Shown: positions 1-10,289, counted from the first letter of the stretch. The stretch: DNA of 55,605 bases from an uncultured Pirellulaceae bacterium (GCA_905480235.1 CAJQPP010000045.1:1-55605); one strand, 5' to 3'. The notes: a model not told the origin generated them from the letters alone. A program made the numbers and translations.

Positions 1-452
1 ACTTCAGCCAAATAAGATTCGACCCAGGCGCCATTAAATCGTCCACGAAATGGCTCACCTTTACTTTTCACAGTTAAAGCCAAAATGTCGTCATGATCGC
101 CAAGAAAACTGATCTCTGATGTGGCATGCACGGCATCGGTCTCAAGACCTTCGACGATTTCGAAGTATCCTTCACTGGTTCCAGCGCGAGGGTTGGGGAC
201 GTGCGTAGCATTCTGTAAATCTCTGCGTAGCGTCTCTGTGACGACACGAATTTTATTGTGCATGTCCATTTTCGCGCGGCCGAGGCTGATACTGTCACCC
301 GTGGTCTTAAAAGCGCGAATCATGGCGGCCACAATGATCAGAGTAAGGCTGACTGCAATTAACAGTTCCACCAAGGTGAGACCCTGACGCGAGCGGCGTT
401 TGACAAAACGTAACGGGTGTATTTTTTTTGAAGAGGTCGCCAACGGGTTCAT
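1..452 (-). CDS. Prepilin-type N-terminal cleavage/methylation protein (PulJ/GspJ-like), partial
   Basis: The reading frame starts at the ATG at 452-450 and runs off the left edge, so only about 150 residues are visible. After a basic leader of roughly 25 residues comes the class III signal motif GLTLVELL, cleaved by prepilin peptidase after the Gly, with the conserved Glu five residues after the cleavage point. A hydrophobic helix (AVSLTLIIVAAMI) follows, then the pattern of a pseudopilin stalk (RVVTETLRRDLQNATHV), which resembles the minor pseudopilin GspJ/PulJ of type II secretion. It would act as an inner-membrane pseudopilus or type IV pilus-like subunit. It is divergent from the TPR gene to the right, separated by more than 700 bp. 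The family-level call is firm. The exact subunit is inferred. Confidence 0.8.
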   Translation of the reverse strand, partial: MNPLATSSKKIHPLRFVKRRSRQGLTLVELLIAVSLTLIIVAAMIRAFKTTGDSISLGRAKMDMHNKIRVVTETLRRDLQNATHVPNPRAGTSEGYFEIVEGLETDAVHATSEISFLGDHDDILALTVKSKGEPFRGRFNGAWVESYLAE

Positions 453-1211
453 GAGAGATACTCCTGAGTTGACCTGCCGCAACGTCTCGCGGCAGTGTGA
501 TAACTAAGTACACGTTGTGGCACTACTTACCGCCGGGGAAAAGGCTTGGATGGCGGTGATAGGACGGGCTGGATATTACCTGTATCGGTAAACATCCTAC
601 GATCCCTCGATTTTACCGCAAAAAAACCCCATGTACATGGTGAACTTCTCAGTTGAAGGGGACAATTGTGCAGAAACTCCAAGGTTTTGACGTTATTTAC
701 CGATTTCCGGCACGATCATAACCTGGCTAAGAGAGCGCCCTACGCCAGACATTTAAGAAGCCCTGTAGAAACCGACCTACTGAAAAACGCATCCTCTTCG
801 CCAACCCAGCCTGCAGCCAATGCGATATTCCCTACATCCTACACGCCAACAGATCGCAGCCCCATCGACCAACCCGTGGCAGATTTGACGGAAGGCAAGC
901 CAGCATATTTTGGGGTGGGAGTGTGCGTTTGGCACCCAACCCTGCTTTCGCCATCGCTTACCCACTTTGCCCCAACTTATCTTTAAGGTCATTCGCTACC
1001 TGACCTTTGACCCTTTCCCCGGTATTTTCTGCTGTATAGACTGAACTCGGACGAATCTAATTTCGTAATACCGGAACCAAGGCGTCTCGAATTTTCGGTC
1101 CCCCCCTTTATCGAACTTTCGTTGTATCGCAGTACCATCCCAACGGGTTTCCCCCCACCCGTTTCGGATGGTTCTCTACGACGTTTTTATCTGCCAAGGA
1201 ACTTAAAGCTC
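453..1211. other. Long intergenic region between divergent genes
   Basis: About 760 bp separate the prepilin-like gene (minus) from the TPR gene (plus). The only open frame of note (666-986, plus) encodes a peptide with no recognisable motif, signal or membrane segment and is not called. The region should hold promoters for both genes, but no convincing -35/-10 or -24/-12 element was recognised. Confidence 0.5.
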
Positions 1212-4200
1212 ATGACCTTGCGTTCAACTTTCTGTTGTTTCCCCGCTGCGGTTTTGCTGGGAATTTCACTGAGCTCATCCGGATTTGCCCAAGAGGAAGA
1301 ATCCCCCGAAGCTGTCGCTCTGTACAACACGGCTGCCAATCTTTTCGGTGAAAAAGAGTTTGAGTTAGCAATCAGCCAGTATGCTCAAATTTTAGAACAG
1401 CACCCCGAATTCAGTCGCAAACGGGACACGCAATATTACAAAGCACTCGCTCATTACAACCTACAGCAATACCCCTTGGCTGCGGAAAGTTTCATCGCCG
1501 TGCGCGATTCTCTTCCGCAACTCAAAGATTATCGCCGTGCTGACAAACTGTTGCTTTATTTGGCATTCAGCCAATATCAAATTAGCAAAGCAGATGATCA
1601 CCCCAATCGGGTCGCCGCGTTAAAAGAATCCCTGAAAACTTACGACCAGTTTTTCTCGTTATTCGGTGCAGGGGAACTGGCAGCTCAAGCATGGTTTTAT
1701 CGCGGCGAGGCTTTCTATGAGTTAAGCCGATTGGAAAATGGCCCGGATCTACTAAGTAATGCTGCCGCCGCCTACCAACGCGTGATCAACGAGTATCCCG
1801 ATACACCACTCCGCCGCCGAGCTCAGTTCGCGTACGGGACATGCCTCGAGGAAATGGCCGACTTTGTCGCTGCTGAGAAAGTCTACCAAAGCTATCTGGA
1901 AGAGTACCCCAAAGATGAAAAAGCGGATGAGATACGCCTGCGTTTAGCGGACACATTACTGCAACAGGGAGTCTCCGCAAAAAACGCTGGCGATACCGAG
2001 ATTGCACAAACACGTTTCGACCAAGCTGACGAAATTTACCAACGCTTGATCGATAACCCGAGTTTTTCGTCAAGAGCGGCGGCGATGTACCAACGCGCCT
2101 ACTGCTTACTTTTAACAGGGCAGTATAAAACGGCTGCCGATCTTTACGCCACCGTCGCCAACGACCACAAAGAATTTGAGTACGCCGACGAAGCAGCTTT
2201 GGATGCCGGCAAGTATTATTTTTCTGCGGGCGACATGCCGCTGGCCGAAAAATGGCTAAATTTAGTCGCCGAGAAAGATGGGGAGCAACGTCCCGAGGCG
2301 ACGCACTGGCTGTGCCGCATCCAACTGGAACAGGGAGCCCACCAAACGGCCTTGGACCTGGCCAATAAAATGCTTGCTGCCAACCCGGGAAATTTTGAAG
2401 TGAACCTGAAAATGGACGCGGCGGACGCGTTGTACCACTTGCCGGATCGCAAACGGGATGCCGTTTCTATGTACGAATCGATCGCCGAAAATTATCCCCA
2501 ACAAAGCGTTGCTGCCAAAGCACTTTACTATGCCGCATTTGGTTATTTGACGGTCGGGGATTACCCCAAGGCCATTGCAACCGCGCAAGCATTTCGCAAA
2601 AGTTACCCGCAAAGCGAATTCTTGGCGGACACACTGGAGGTCCTCGGGCAAGCCGCGCTAAAAACCAGGCAACTGACCTTGGCCAATGAGACATTTCAAG
2701 AACTGGTCACCCAATTTGACGACCACCCTCGACATGATTGGTGGCGAACACGGGCCGGTTGGATTCATTATCTCAAGGAAGAATACGATACGGCGATCGG
2801 CCTTCTCGCGCAATCGGTCCTGGAACTCAAGGACACCACCAGCCTCTCCGAAGCGCACTACATTATGGGGGCCAGCCAGTACGAGTTAAAAAATTACCCC
2901 AAAGCGATCGCAGCATTTGAAAAAGCTCTTCAGATTAATCCCGATCGCTCGAATTCCGCTGCCGTCCGCCTGTTGACGGCGCGCGCCTGGTCCAATCAAG
3001 GCGATCAACAAAAAGCTTTCGCCATAGCCGATTCAATCTGGCAAGCTTCCGCGAACCTCGATGCTGCGTATTGGTTAGCAGAATTTGCCTACCGGGCAGA
3101 AGATTATGCTGCGGCAAAAGAGAGCTTTCTCCGCGTCGTCGCAGCCGATCCTTCCCTGCCTTTACTACCCGACGCGCTCTACGGTCTTGCTTGGGCGCAA
3201 TCGCAAACGGGAGAGAACGCGACTGCGGTCCAAACATTTGATCGGCTGCTGAAAGAATATCCTGATCACTCGCTGGCAAACGACGCACTGCTTGGTCGCG
3301 GGCGTGCCCGGCGGATGAGTGGCGATAACGAGGAGGCCGTCGCAGATTTGGACCTCTACTTGGCCACTCAACCCAATCCCACGAGTCGATTCAACGCCAC
3401 CTACGAACGGGCGCTATGCCTGATTCAATTACGGAAGTGGGAGCCGGCAATTACGGCTCTGGAGTCGCTTTCCAACGACCTCTCAATCAACCGCAAGTTA
3501 GCAGATGACGTGCTTTTCGAATTGGCATGGGCCTATCAAGAAAACGATCAAGCGGATAACGCCGTTCGTACGTTCCAAACAATCGCTGATGACTTTGGCG
3601 ACGGTCGACATGCAGGCGAGGCAAATTACCACGTCGGACAAGACCTTTATCGGCAGCAGCAATTCGACGAAGCCATCGCCCGCTATGAATTATCGTTGCA
3701 GGGAAAACCCGATGCAAAAGTTGGTGAATTAGCGACCTACAAACTTGCTTGGTGTTTTTTCAAGAAAGAAGATTACCCAAAATCGTTGGCAACCTTTCAA
3801 CGTCAATTGGCGAATTACCCCGAGGGTGAACTCAAGCCGGTGGGTTTATCGATGATCGCAGAATCCCATTTCCAACTGGAGCAACACCCCCAGGCGGCAA
3901 CGGCTTTTAAGGTCGCAATTCCCGCGATCGAAGCTTCCAACGTGACCAATAACGTGCGGGTTTTAGCGCCAATTCATGCGGCTCAAAGCGCCAATCAAAT
4001 CAAGGATTACCAATCGGCAAAGGATTACGCCAACATTGTCCTTTCCAATCACCCCGAATCGTCATTTGTCGCAGATGCCTGGTATGAAACAGGCGTCGCC
4101 GAAAAAGGGTTGGGAAATCGCGAGAAATCGATATCGGCGTTCACCTCCGCTATGCAAAAATCCCTTGGTAAGACCGGAGCCCGCGCACGCTGCATGATTG

Positions 4201-4499
4201 GCGAAGCCTATTTCGAAGCGCAACAATTTGAGGATGCCATCATGCAATTCAAATTGGTAATCAACGGCTACGGAGGACGCGACTCCACGGAATCGGTAAA
4301 GCCGTGGCAGGCGTTCGCAGCTTACGAAGCCGCCAGATGCTATTACGTTCAAGTCAGCGACACTCGCGACGCTGTAAAGCGCGCGGATCTGATCACTAAG
4401 TCACGTGATTTATTTCAGCGACTCATCGACGATTTCCCAAACGAAGCGTTGGCAACCGAGGCAAAAAAACAAATCCAAACCCTCGACCAATTGAAATAG
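1212..4499 (+). CDS. Large periplasmic tetratricopeptide-repeat (TPR) protein
   Basis: A 1095-residue protein made almost entirely of degenerate 34-residue TPR helices from about residue 35 to the end, with repeated patterns such as A..(Y/F)..AI..Y..(L/V)....P. It resembles the TPR lipoprotein/Tol-Pal-associated YbgF/BamD-like family. The first 25 residues form a signal peptide (MTLRSTFCCFPAAVLLGISL... ending SGFA before QEEE), so it is exported. The ATG at 1212 is preferred to the in-frame TTG at 1122 because the signal peptide begins there and AAGGA lies about 11 bases upstream. It leads a run of plus-strand genes with an ExbB/MotA-type and an ExbD-type protein, so it probably scaffolds an envelope complex driven by that motor. 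The exact partner is unknown. Confidence 0.85.
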   Translation: MTLRSTFCCFPAAVLLGISLSSSGFAQEEESPEAVALYNTAANLFGEKEFELAISQYAQILEQHPEFSRKRDTQYYKALAHYNLQQYPLAAESFIAVRDSLPQLKDYRRADKLLLYLAFSQYQISKADDHPNRVAALKESLKTYDQFFSLFGAGELAAQAWFYRGEAFYELSRLENGPDLLSNAAAAYQRVINEYPDTPLRRRAQFAYGTCLEEMADFVAAEKVYQSYLEEYPKDEKADEIRLRLADTLLQQGVSAKNAGDTEIAQTRFDQADEIYQRLIDNPSFSSRAAAMYQRAYCLLLTGQYKTAADLYATVANDHKEFEYADEAALDAGKYYFSAGDMPLAEKWLNLVAEKDGEQRPEATHWLCRIQLEQGAHQTALDLANKMLAANPGNFEVNLKMDAADALYHLPDRKRDAVSMYESIAENYPQQSVAAKALYYAAFGYLTVGDYPKAIATAQAFRKSYPQSEFLADTLEVLGQAALKTRQLTLANETFQELVTQFDDHPRHDWWRTRAGWIHYLKEEYDTAIGLLAQSVLELKDTTSLSEAHYIMGASQYELKNYPKAIAAFEKALQINPDRSNSAAVRLLTARAWSNQGDQQKAFAIADSIWQASANLDAAYWLAEFAYRAEDYAAAKESFLRVVAADPSLPLLPDALYGLAWAQSQTGENATAVQTFDRLLKEYPDHSLANDALLGRGRARRMSGDNEEAVADLDLYLATQPNPTSRFNATYERALCLIQLRKWEPAITALESLSNDLSINRKLADDVLFELAWAYQENDQADNAVRTFQTIADDFGDGRHAGEANYHVGQDLYRQQQFDEAIARYELSLQGKPDAKVGELATYKLAWCFFKKEDYPKSLATFQRQLANYPEGELKPVGLSMIAESHFQLEQHPQAATAFKVAIPAIEASNVTNNVRVLAPIHAAQSANQIKDYQSAKDYANIVLSNHPESSFVADAWYETGVAEKGLGNREKSISAFTSAMQKSLGKTGARARCMIGEAYFEAQQFEDAIMQFKLVINGYGGRDSTESVKPWQAFAAYEAARCYYVQVSDTRDAVKRADLITKSRDLFQRLIDDFPNEALATEAKKQIQTLDQLK

Positions 4500-4642
4500 A
4501 CGGCATCAAGCCGCCCCACGAATACCGGGCCAACTGAAGTTTGCGGCACGATTCGCATATCAGGATCGGGTTCACTAAAATGGAGACGCGTCGCAACATC
4601 GCCGCGGGCCTTGCAATGAAACCTACCCACTGGGACCAATTG

Positions 4643-5566
4643 ATGGGACAGCGAACAAAAATATTAGCCGCGGGTGTGCTTTTTTTATGGATCGGCTTTT
4701 GCGGTCCACGCCCGATCTGCACATTCGCTCAGGAATCGCCGCCGATGATTGAGGAAGCGGCACCTCAGACCCTGGCAACACCCGCCGCCCAAGAAGTACC
4801 CCCGTCTGCCCGCTCCAACACCAAGGGCCTGAACCTTTTTGATCTATTGCGCCGCGGCGGCTGGTTTATGGTCCCCCTGGGCCTGCTTTCGATTTTAGTC
4901 GTCGCGTTAACCGTGGAAAGATTCCTGGCGCTCCGCGAGGCTAGGATACTACCACGAGGTTTGGTTAAAGAACTGGGTGCACTTAGTCGCCAAGAAGCCG
5001 CTTTTGACCCCCGCGAAGCATTTCGTATTTGCCAGTCGTTTCCTTCTTCCGCCTCTCGCGTTCTTCGTATCATGCTGTTGAAAGCAGGTCGCCCGCAAGC
5101 GGAGGTTGAGCATGCGGTAGCCGAGGCCGCGGAACGAGAGGCCACGCGTCTGCAGGCAACCGTATCGTGGCTGACGTTGGCCGCTGCTGTCGCGCCGTTG
5201 ATCGGATTATTGGGAACAGTCTGGGGGATGATTCAAGCGTTTTACGACACCACGCAATTGGTCGCGGGTCAGAACAAAGCAGAAGTATTAGCTCAGGGAA
5301 TTTACACAGCATTGGTGACGACCTTGAGTGGTTTGATCATCGCCATTCCGTCTGCGGTCCTCGCACATTATTTCGATAATCGGATCGTGGGATGGTTTCA
5401 CAAGATTGAAGAATTGGCCATCAGTCTGACACCCATGATGGAACAATTCGAAGGCAAAATTCGTGTTACAGCAAGCGATGAGAACTGGTCTTCCCGGGAC
5501 ACGTCAGCAGATAAAAAAGACGACACCGCCTCGAGCGACATTGGCCCATCCCCCAACCCGAGGTAG
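4643..5566 (+). CDS. MotA/TolQ/ExbB-type proton channel protein
   Basis: About 307 residues from this start. A signal-like hydrophobic segment is followed by a short low-complexity linker, then three membrane helices typical of ExbB/TolQ: about residues 70-92 (GGWFMVPLGLLSILVV), 170-192 (SWLTLAAAVAPLIGLLGTVW) and 220-245 (ALVTTLSGLIIAIPSAVLAHY). The GLLGTVWGMI stretch and the A-to-P-rich third helix are family hallmarks. With ExbD it forms an inner-membrane proton-driven motor. The start is uncertain: ATGs at 4541, 4580 and 4616 are in frame, and 4643 was chosen because MGQRTK directly precedes the hydrophobic core. An extra N-terminal exported segment before the first ExbB helix is common in planctomycete and Bacteroidetes members. 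The ExbD gene follows after 5 bp. Confidence 0.88.
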   Translation: MGQRTKILAAGVLFLWIGFCGPRPICTFAQESPPMIEEAAPQTLATPAAQEVPPSARSNTKGLNLFDLLRRGGWFMVPLGLLSILVVALTVERFLALREARILPRGLVKELGALSRQEAAFDPREAFRICQSFPSSASRVLRIMLLKAGRPQAEVEHAVAEAAEREATRLQATVSWLTLAAAVAPLIGLLGTVWGMIQAFYDTTQLVAGQNKAEVLAQGIYTALVTTLSGLIIAIPSAVLAHYFDNRIVGWFHKIEELAISLTPMMEQFEGKIRVTASDENWSSRDTSADKKDDTASSDIGPSPNPR

Positions 5567-5571
5567 GCCTC

Positions 5572-5982
5572 ATGACCGTGCAACCAAAAAAACACGCAAT
5601 TGGCTCCCTTAGCGTCACACCGCTGATTGATGTTGTCTTTTTGCTTTTGATTTTCTTCCTCGTGTCTACACGGTTCGCGGAAGAGGAGCGTTCCATTGAA
5701 ATCGAATTACCAGCGGCTTCTCAATCTCTCCCGTTGACCAGTCAACCGCGTGAGATGTTTATCAACATCGACAAGCAAGGACAGTTTTTTGTCGACGGGA
5801 AATTTCAGCATCCGGAACAGGTCGAGACCATATTACGGCAAGCCGTTGCCAACAACCCTTTAACCCAAACCGTCGTCATTCGAGCTGACAAATCAACAGA
5901 TTGGCAATTCGTTTTAACCGCTTTCGATTTGTGTAAAAAAGTGGGTATCCAAAATTACACTGCCATGACGGACGATCCCTAA
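5572..5982 (+). CDS. ExbD/TolR-family biopolymer transport protein
   Basis: A 136-residue single-span protein. The membrane helix at about residues 15-34 carries the conserved proton-carrying Asp (D20 in TPLIDVVFLLLIFFLV). The rest is a periplasmic ExbD/TolR domain ending in VVIRADKSTDWQFVLTAFDLCKKVG, where the R.D motif and the following helix are typical. It pairs with the ExbB-type protein encoded 5 bp upstream, to which it is probably translationally linked. The large membrane protein downstream is likely to be their energised partner. Confidence 0.92.
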   Translation: MTVQPKKHAIGSLSVTPLIDVVFLLLIFFLVSTRFAEEERSIEIELPAASQSLPLTSQPREMFINIDKQGQFFVDGKFQHPEQVETILRQAVANNPLTQTVVIRADKSTDWQFVLTAFDLCKKVGIQNYTAMTDDP

Positions 5983-6040
5983 TCCACGCCGTACCAAGCT
6001 TAGGTTGCCGACTCCAGACTGATCACAAGCCCTTACCAAT

Positions 6041-9000
6041 ATGTCCACCCGCCAACAAAACGTCCGAACCTACTCTCCCGTAGAGGTCGCACGCTTTGAT
6101 GATCAGTTCTGGCCAATCTTGATGGCGTTGTGCATCACATCCGCAATCTTGGCAGCCACTCTCGTGACATTGCTGTCCGGTTTTTGGATGTGGTTCAGCC
6201 TGCTGGCTTTGCCTGCAGCCGTCACGGGGATGATTATCACATTGCTGCTCACTGGCAATCGACGTCTCCGGCGTTCCTTCCAGTTAGCCATCATTCTTAG
6301 TTTGGCCGGCCATTGCATTTTTGTGATTTACGCCAAACAAACGCGCATCTTTACCGCAGGCCTTCCTGCCAAAGAAACGATCCCTCATCAGGTTCAACCG
6401 AATCGTTCAATTCGTGTTGCCCATTCGATTGCCGTCCAACCCTGGTTAAAAGAAAACAAGGTCCCTAAGCCCGAAACACCCGAAGTAATCCCCGAAAAAA
6501 CAATAGCCCCTTCAGCCACGACCGCGCGGGTACAAACGACATCGCCAAAGGCCAACGCGAATCCCGAGCACGCCCACTCTTTGCAGCGACGGAAAACTCA
6601 AAACACCGTTGCTCATCTGGGAAAAAACCGTTCGGCACAAAAACGTCGGACTCGAGACGAGCCCATCACGGCAAATGAAAAAGTAGGTACCGTTCCGATT
6701 GCCCCCGGCCAACGGACGCCTGATTCCATGGCACTCCAGCCGAATCCCGCACGGCTTTCGAGGAATGGAGCACCGCAGCCATCGGCAGCAAATAAAAGCA
6801 CTTCAGCGGCCGCGACGGAGCTCACATCAGCAGCACCGAAAACAGAGCGGCAAAAAAACCGGACCACCGATTGGGAAACAAAACAGGTCCAAACTTACCC
6901 ACGGGAATCCGAAACCACGCCTGCTCAAGTTTCAACCCAACCGACTCGGCTAAATACTTCTCGCCAAACGGTACCCTCACCCATGACTGGCGACAGTACC
7001 CTGGCCTCGCTCGAGCCAAACTTAAAGCGGGACGTTACAGCGACAGCGCCGCCCATAAATAAGCCCCAGTTGCAGAAAAAAACAAATAACCGTTCGCCCC
7101 AATCACTGGTTCGCAGGAAACAAGCCCTACCAAACGCAGTGCCTTCGGAACCTACACCAACCAACGTGTCTCGCATGTTGCGCGCGAAAAAAACTAATCC
7201 CAAACCACTTGTTGAAGAGACCGTTGACAAAGCGAGTCAAACGCCGGCCCCTGCCATGGAGGTGGCCACGTCGGAATTTGACCCGCAACCTGTTTCCTTG
7301 GAACGCTCAAAAAACGGCTTAGCCGGAACCGGAAACACGCCCAATTTAGCCCGAGCCAATCAATCACGGACAAGTTCCAGCATTACGGCCTCCGATGCGC
7401 TAAAGCGACGTCAAGAAGTCAGCCAAGACACGAACCCAAACTCACTAAGCCTACGACAAAAATCAAACGTTCCTCGAATCTCCGGTGCAGCGGAGATGCC
7501 CCGCGCCGTGAATCGACCGGACACCATCCCCATCGCCAGTCGTACCGCGTTGGAAAAGCCCACAGAATGGTCAGCCAGTTCGAGCTCGGCATTGAGCCAA
7601 TCTAACTCCACAGCGAAACGCGGAAAAAGCTCTTTAGCCAAAGGCTCCGGCAGCGTCGACATGGGCCCGACAAAAATTGTAAGCGACTCCGATGCGCAAC
7701 GCGTCTCGGGAGGCGGGCGCCCCAAAATTCAACCGCGCCAATCGGACTCGATGGCAAAAAAGAGCTCCGTTTTGGGTCGGCAAAACCCAAACCTCATGGC
7801 GGAGCAACCGGTGGTGATTCCAAACGACCAAGCCAGTCGGCAGGCAAGCGAAATACCCACCCAAACGGCGATCGAAGCCAATGAAGAAAGCGTGACGCGA
7901 ACCGGGTCAGAAACAGCAGGTGCCGAGCAAGCATTCGCTAACGCTGATTCCTTAAAATTCCACCAAGCCCAATCGACAGCGCATCTTTCTAATCCAAACC
8001 TGGAAAGGGTGAGCGATCGTCAGCCCTTTCAAGAACAAGAAAATCAAAAACGGGATCGTCGTGGCGAGATGATTCACAGGGCCACTTTGAATTCCACTCG
8101 AACAACGGAACCAAGCCTCCCCGCGGTGGCAATCGAGATCGCGAGGATGGACGGGCCTGAGACCGACTCATCCTCACCAAGTTCAGCGAGTTCCCTGCAG
8201 ACAGAGCCTGCCCCCAAGTCGGTCCGGAGCACCGCCACCCAAGCAACAGACAGAAAGATCGGTGAACGCTCTCAGCAAGCCGTGGAAAATGAAATAGATG
8301 CCCGGAAGCCTCAAATGGAACGGTCTGCAAAATCAGAATTGCCGTCGGTTGCTGCCCGAAATAAAGTGCGAAAGTCCGGTGAACAAAAACGAGCCCCATC
8401 CGTTGTCATTGCGGATGAGTTACCGCAGGCTTTAACGGGTAACAAAGGCGTAGAAATCGAGGAAGCGTTTTGGAGTGAAAAATCTGCAGGCACTGAACTA
8501 AAACGGAAGTCACGCTCTCAGTTAGTGACAGAAATCGCTGATGATTCCATCAACGCCCAAGGGTCGGGACAACAGTGGGAACCCGACGCTGGGCTGGACT
8601 CCAGACGTGCTTCGAAAAACAGCCCTGACATACGACCTAATGCTGACACTCGCTTTCGCCGCGAAACGATGGGCAGCGCCCCGACGGTTGACGCCGCGCC
8701 GGTGGTCAGCAAAGAGGCGTTTCGCGCCCGGGGAGAACCTTCCCAATCGAGGTCGGCCCCTCAAACGGAGGAGTCCATTGAACTGGGACTGGCGTACCTG
8801 GCGCGGCAACAATTACAGGATGGAAGCTGGACTTTGCATGGAATCCCCGAGGACGATTCTGGAAAAGGCTTGCTCTTGATCAGCGACACGGCTGCAACCG
8901 GGCTTGCGATACTTGCTTTTCAAGGGGCAGGTTTTAATCACAGAGAATTTAAGTACGCGAACCAGCTGAAATCGGCAATCGACTGGTTGATGGAAAACCA

Positions 9001-9817
9001 GAAAGAATCGGGCGAACTTTACATTGATTCCAATTCAAATTCCGATAATGTTTGCCGGTTTTACAGCCACGGGATTGCCGCCTTGGCTCTTTGCGAAGCC
9101 TATGGCATGACGCAAGACGGTGCCCTGCGAATTCCCGCGCAAAGGGCGCTGGATTACATCGCTAATACACAAAATCAAAAGCTCGGTGGCTGGCGCTATC
9201 GAACCAATAGCGAGTCCGATACATCGGTGACCGGATGGATGATGATGGCCATGCAAAGCGGACGCTTGGCTGGGCTGAGGACGGATGAAAAGACCTGGGA
9301 GGGCATCAAGCGTTGGCTGCGCTTGGCTCAATCTCCAGATGAGGACTTTCTGTTTCGATATAACCCTTACGCCTTGGACAAGCCAACAACACGCCACGGT
9401 CGAAACGCAACTCCCTGTATGACATCGGTTGGCTTGTTAATGAACATGTACATCGGCTGGAATAGGCAAGACCCGCGATATCAAGCAGGGGCCCAGTATT
9501 TGTTGGACAACCTCCCCAACGATTCGACGATTACTCAGCGAGATACCTATTACTGGTATTATTCGACTCAAATCATGCGGCACATCGGCGGCGATCCTTG
9601 GGACCAATGGCACCGTGCACTGCATCCCATGTTAGTGGGTTCACAAATCCAAAACGGAGAAATGGCAGGCAGCTGGGATCCCCTAAATCCGGTACCAGAT
9701 CGTTGGGGAGCCCAAGCGGGACGGCTCTATGTGACGACGATGAATTTGCTTTCCTTGGAAGTAGATTATCGTTTACTTCCCCTTTATGACGAAACTAAAC
9801 AAGAGGATGGACGGTAA
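6041..9817 (+). CDS. Membrane-anchored, largely disordered protein with C-terminal prenyltransferase/squalene-cyclase-like domain
   Basis: A 1258-residue protein. Residues about 25-105 contain three to four hydrophobic helices (FWPILMALCITSAILAA, WFSLLALPAAVTGMIITLLL, FQLAIILSLAGHCIFVIYA). Residues about 115-900 are a very long linker rich in Ser, Thr, Pro, Asn, Gln, Lys and Arg with no predicted fold. Residues about 915-1245 form an alpha/alpha-toroid domain with prenyltransferase/squalene-oxidase repeat signatures (LAYLARQQLQDGSWTL, AIDWLMENQKESGELY, ALDYIANTQNQKLGGWRY). Soluble members often lack cyclase activity and bind ligands or proteins. Directly behind ExbB and ExbD, with an N-terminal anchor and a long extended linker, it has the architecture expected of a TonB-like transducer. 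That role is inference. Confidence 0.8.
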   Translation: MSTRQQNVRTYSPVEVARFDDQFWPILMALCITSAILAATLVTLLSGFWMWFSLLALPAAVTGMIITLLLTGNRRLRRSFQLAIILSLAGHCIFVIYAKQTRIFTAGLPAKETIPHQVQPNRSIRVAHSIAVQPWLKENKVPKPETPEVIPEKTIAPSATTARVQTTSPKANANPEHAHSLQRRKTQNTVAHLGKNRSAQKRRTRDEPITANEKVGTVPIAPGQRTPDSMALQPNPARLSRNGAPQPSAANKSTSAAATELTSAAPKTERQKNRTTDWETKQVQTYPRESETTPAQVSTQPTRLNTSRQTVPSPMTGDSTLASLEPNLKRDVTATAPPINKPQLQKKTNNRSPQSLVRRKQALPNAVPSEPTPTNVSRMLRAKKTNPKPLVEETVDKASQTPAPAMEVATSEFDPQPVSLERSKNGLAGTGNTPNLARANQSRTSSSITASDALKRRQEVSQDTNPNSLSLRQKSNVPRISGAAEMPRAVNRPDTIPIASRTALEKPTEWSASSSSALSQSNSTAKRGKSSLAKGSGSVDMGPTKIVSDSDAQRVSGGGRPKIQPRQSDSMAKKSSVLGRQNPNLMAEQPVVIPNDQASRQASEIPTQTAIEANEESVTRTGSETAGAEQAFANADSLKFHQAQSTAHLSNPNLERVSDRQPFQEQENQKRDRRGEMIHRATLNSTRTTEPSLPAVAIEIARMDGPETDSSSPSSASSLQTEPAPKSVRSTATQATDRKIGERSQQAVENEIDARKPQMERSAKSELPSVAARNKVRKSGEQKRAPSVVIADELPQALTGNKGVEIEEAFWSEKSAGTELKRKSRSQLVTEIADDSINAQGSGQQWEPDAGLDSRRASKNSPDIRPNADTRFRRETMGSAPTVDAAPVVSKEAFRARGEPSQSRSAPQTEESIELGLAYLARQQLQDGSWTLHGIPEDDSGKGLLLISDTAATGLAILAFQGAGFNHREFKYANQLKSAIDWLMENQKESGELYIDSNSNSDNVCRFYSHGIAALALCEAYGMTQDGALRIPAQRALDYIANTQNQKLGGWRYRTNSESDTSVTGWMMMAMQSGRLAGLRTDEKTWEGIKRWLRLAQSPDEDFLFRYNPYALDKPTTRHGRNATPCMTSVGLLMNMYIGWNRQDPRYQAGAQYLLDNLPNDSTITQRDTYYWYYSTQIMRHIGGDPWDQWHRALHPMLVGSQIQNGEMAGSWDPLNPVPDRWGAQAGRLYVTTMNLLSLEVDYRLLPLYDETKQEDGR

Positions 9818-9941
9818 AAAAAACAACACCCCAAGCCGTGTGCCGGGTTTCATTGAGAACATAGGCGATCTACGAGGCTCCATGATCTTCCATCGACTCC
9901 AGGCCAATTAAACTATCCGCCCGATCCTCAAAAGGATTACC

Positions 9942-10289
9942 ATGCCCGTCATTAGCACTTCGACACATCACAACATCCGTTTTCTCTCGTTCGAGGAAAC
10001 CAAAATTGTTAAACAGGCAACGGTTGACGCCATTGGTGCGCAACTCAAGGATATCGCTGAATCGACGGAAGATAAAAAAATCATCTTCGATTTGTTGGGA
10101 GTCGAATCGATGACCTCCATGGTTTTGGGGCAATTTGTTCAATTCCGCTCGGCGGTTGGAAAACGGGGAATCGCGGTGGCGTTTTGCAACGTTTCGCCGG
10201 AAATCACGGAGTTGTTGAAAATCTCAAGGCTAGATGCGCTGTTTAAGATCTTTGAAAATCGCGAAATGGCCATGTACGGATTTGAGTAA
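9942..10289 (+). CDS. STAS-domain protein (anti-anti-sigma factor type)
   Basis: A 115-residue single STAS domain. The central strand and loop IIFDLLGVESMTSMVLGQFV match the family pattern D-x-x-G-V-x-x-(M/I)-(S/T)-S, where the Ser/Thr is the kinase target in SpoIIAA/RsbV-like proteins. The C-terminal helix (LLKISRLDALFKIF) matches the usual L..sgLd..f.if ending. AAGGA lies 5-6 bases upstream of the ATG. It probably takes part in a partner-switching regulatory module, but no RsbW-type kinase is visible nearby, so the partner is unknown. It stands alone between the cyclase-like gene and the efflux operon. Confidence 0.85.
   Translation: MPVISTSTHHNIRFLSFEETKIVKQATVDAIGAQLKDIAESTEDKKIIFDLLGVESMTSMVLGQFVQFRSAVGKRGIAVAFCNVSPEITELLKISRLDALFKIFENREMAMYGFE

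Noticed and set aside
528..555. Similarity between ACTTACCGCCG...AAGGCTTGG near 528 and near 11867
   Set aside because: Only about 20 bases match with gaps, no further extension and no functional context; likely chance.
666..986. Open frame of 106 codons upstream of the TPR gene
   Set aside because: No motif, signal peptide or ribosome site, and composition looks like random intergenic DNA.
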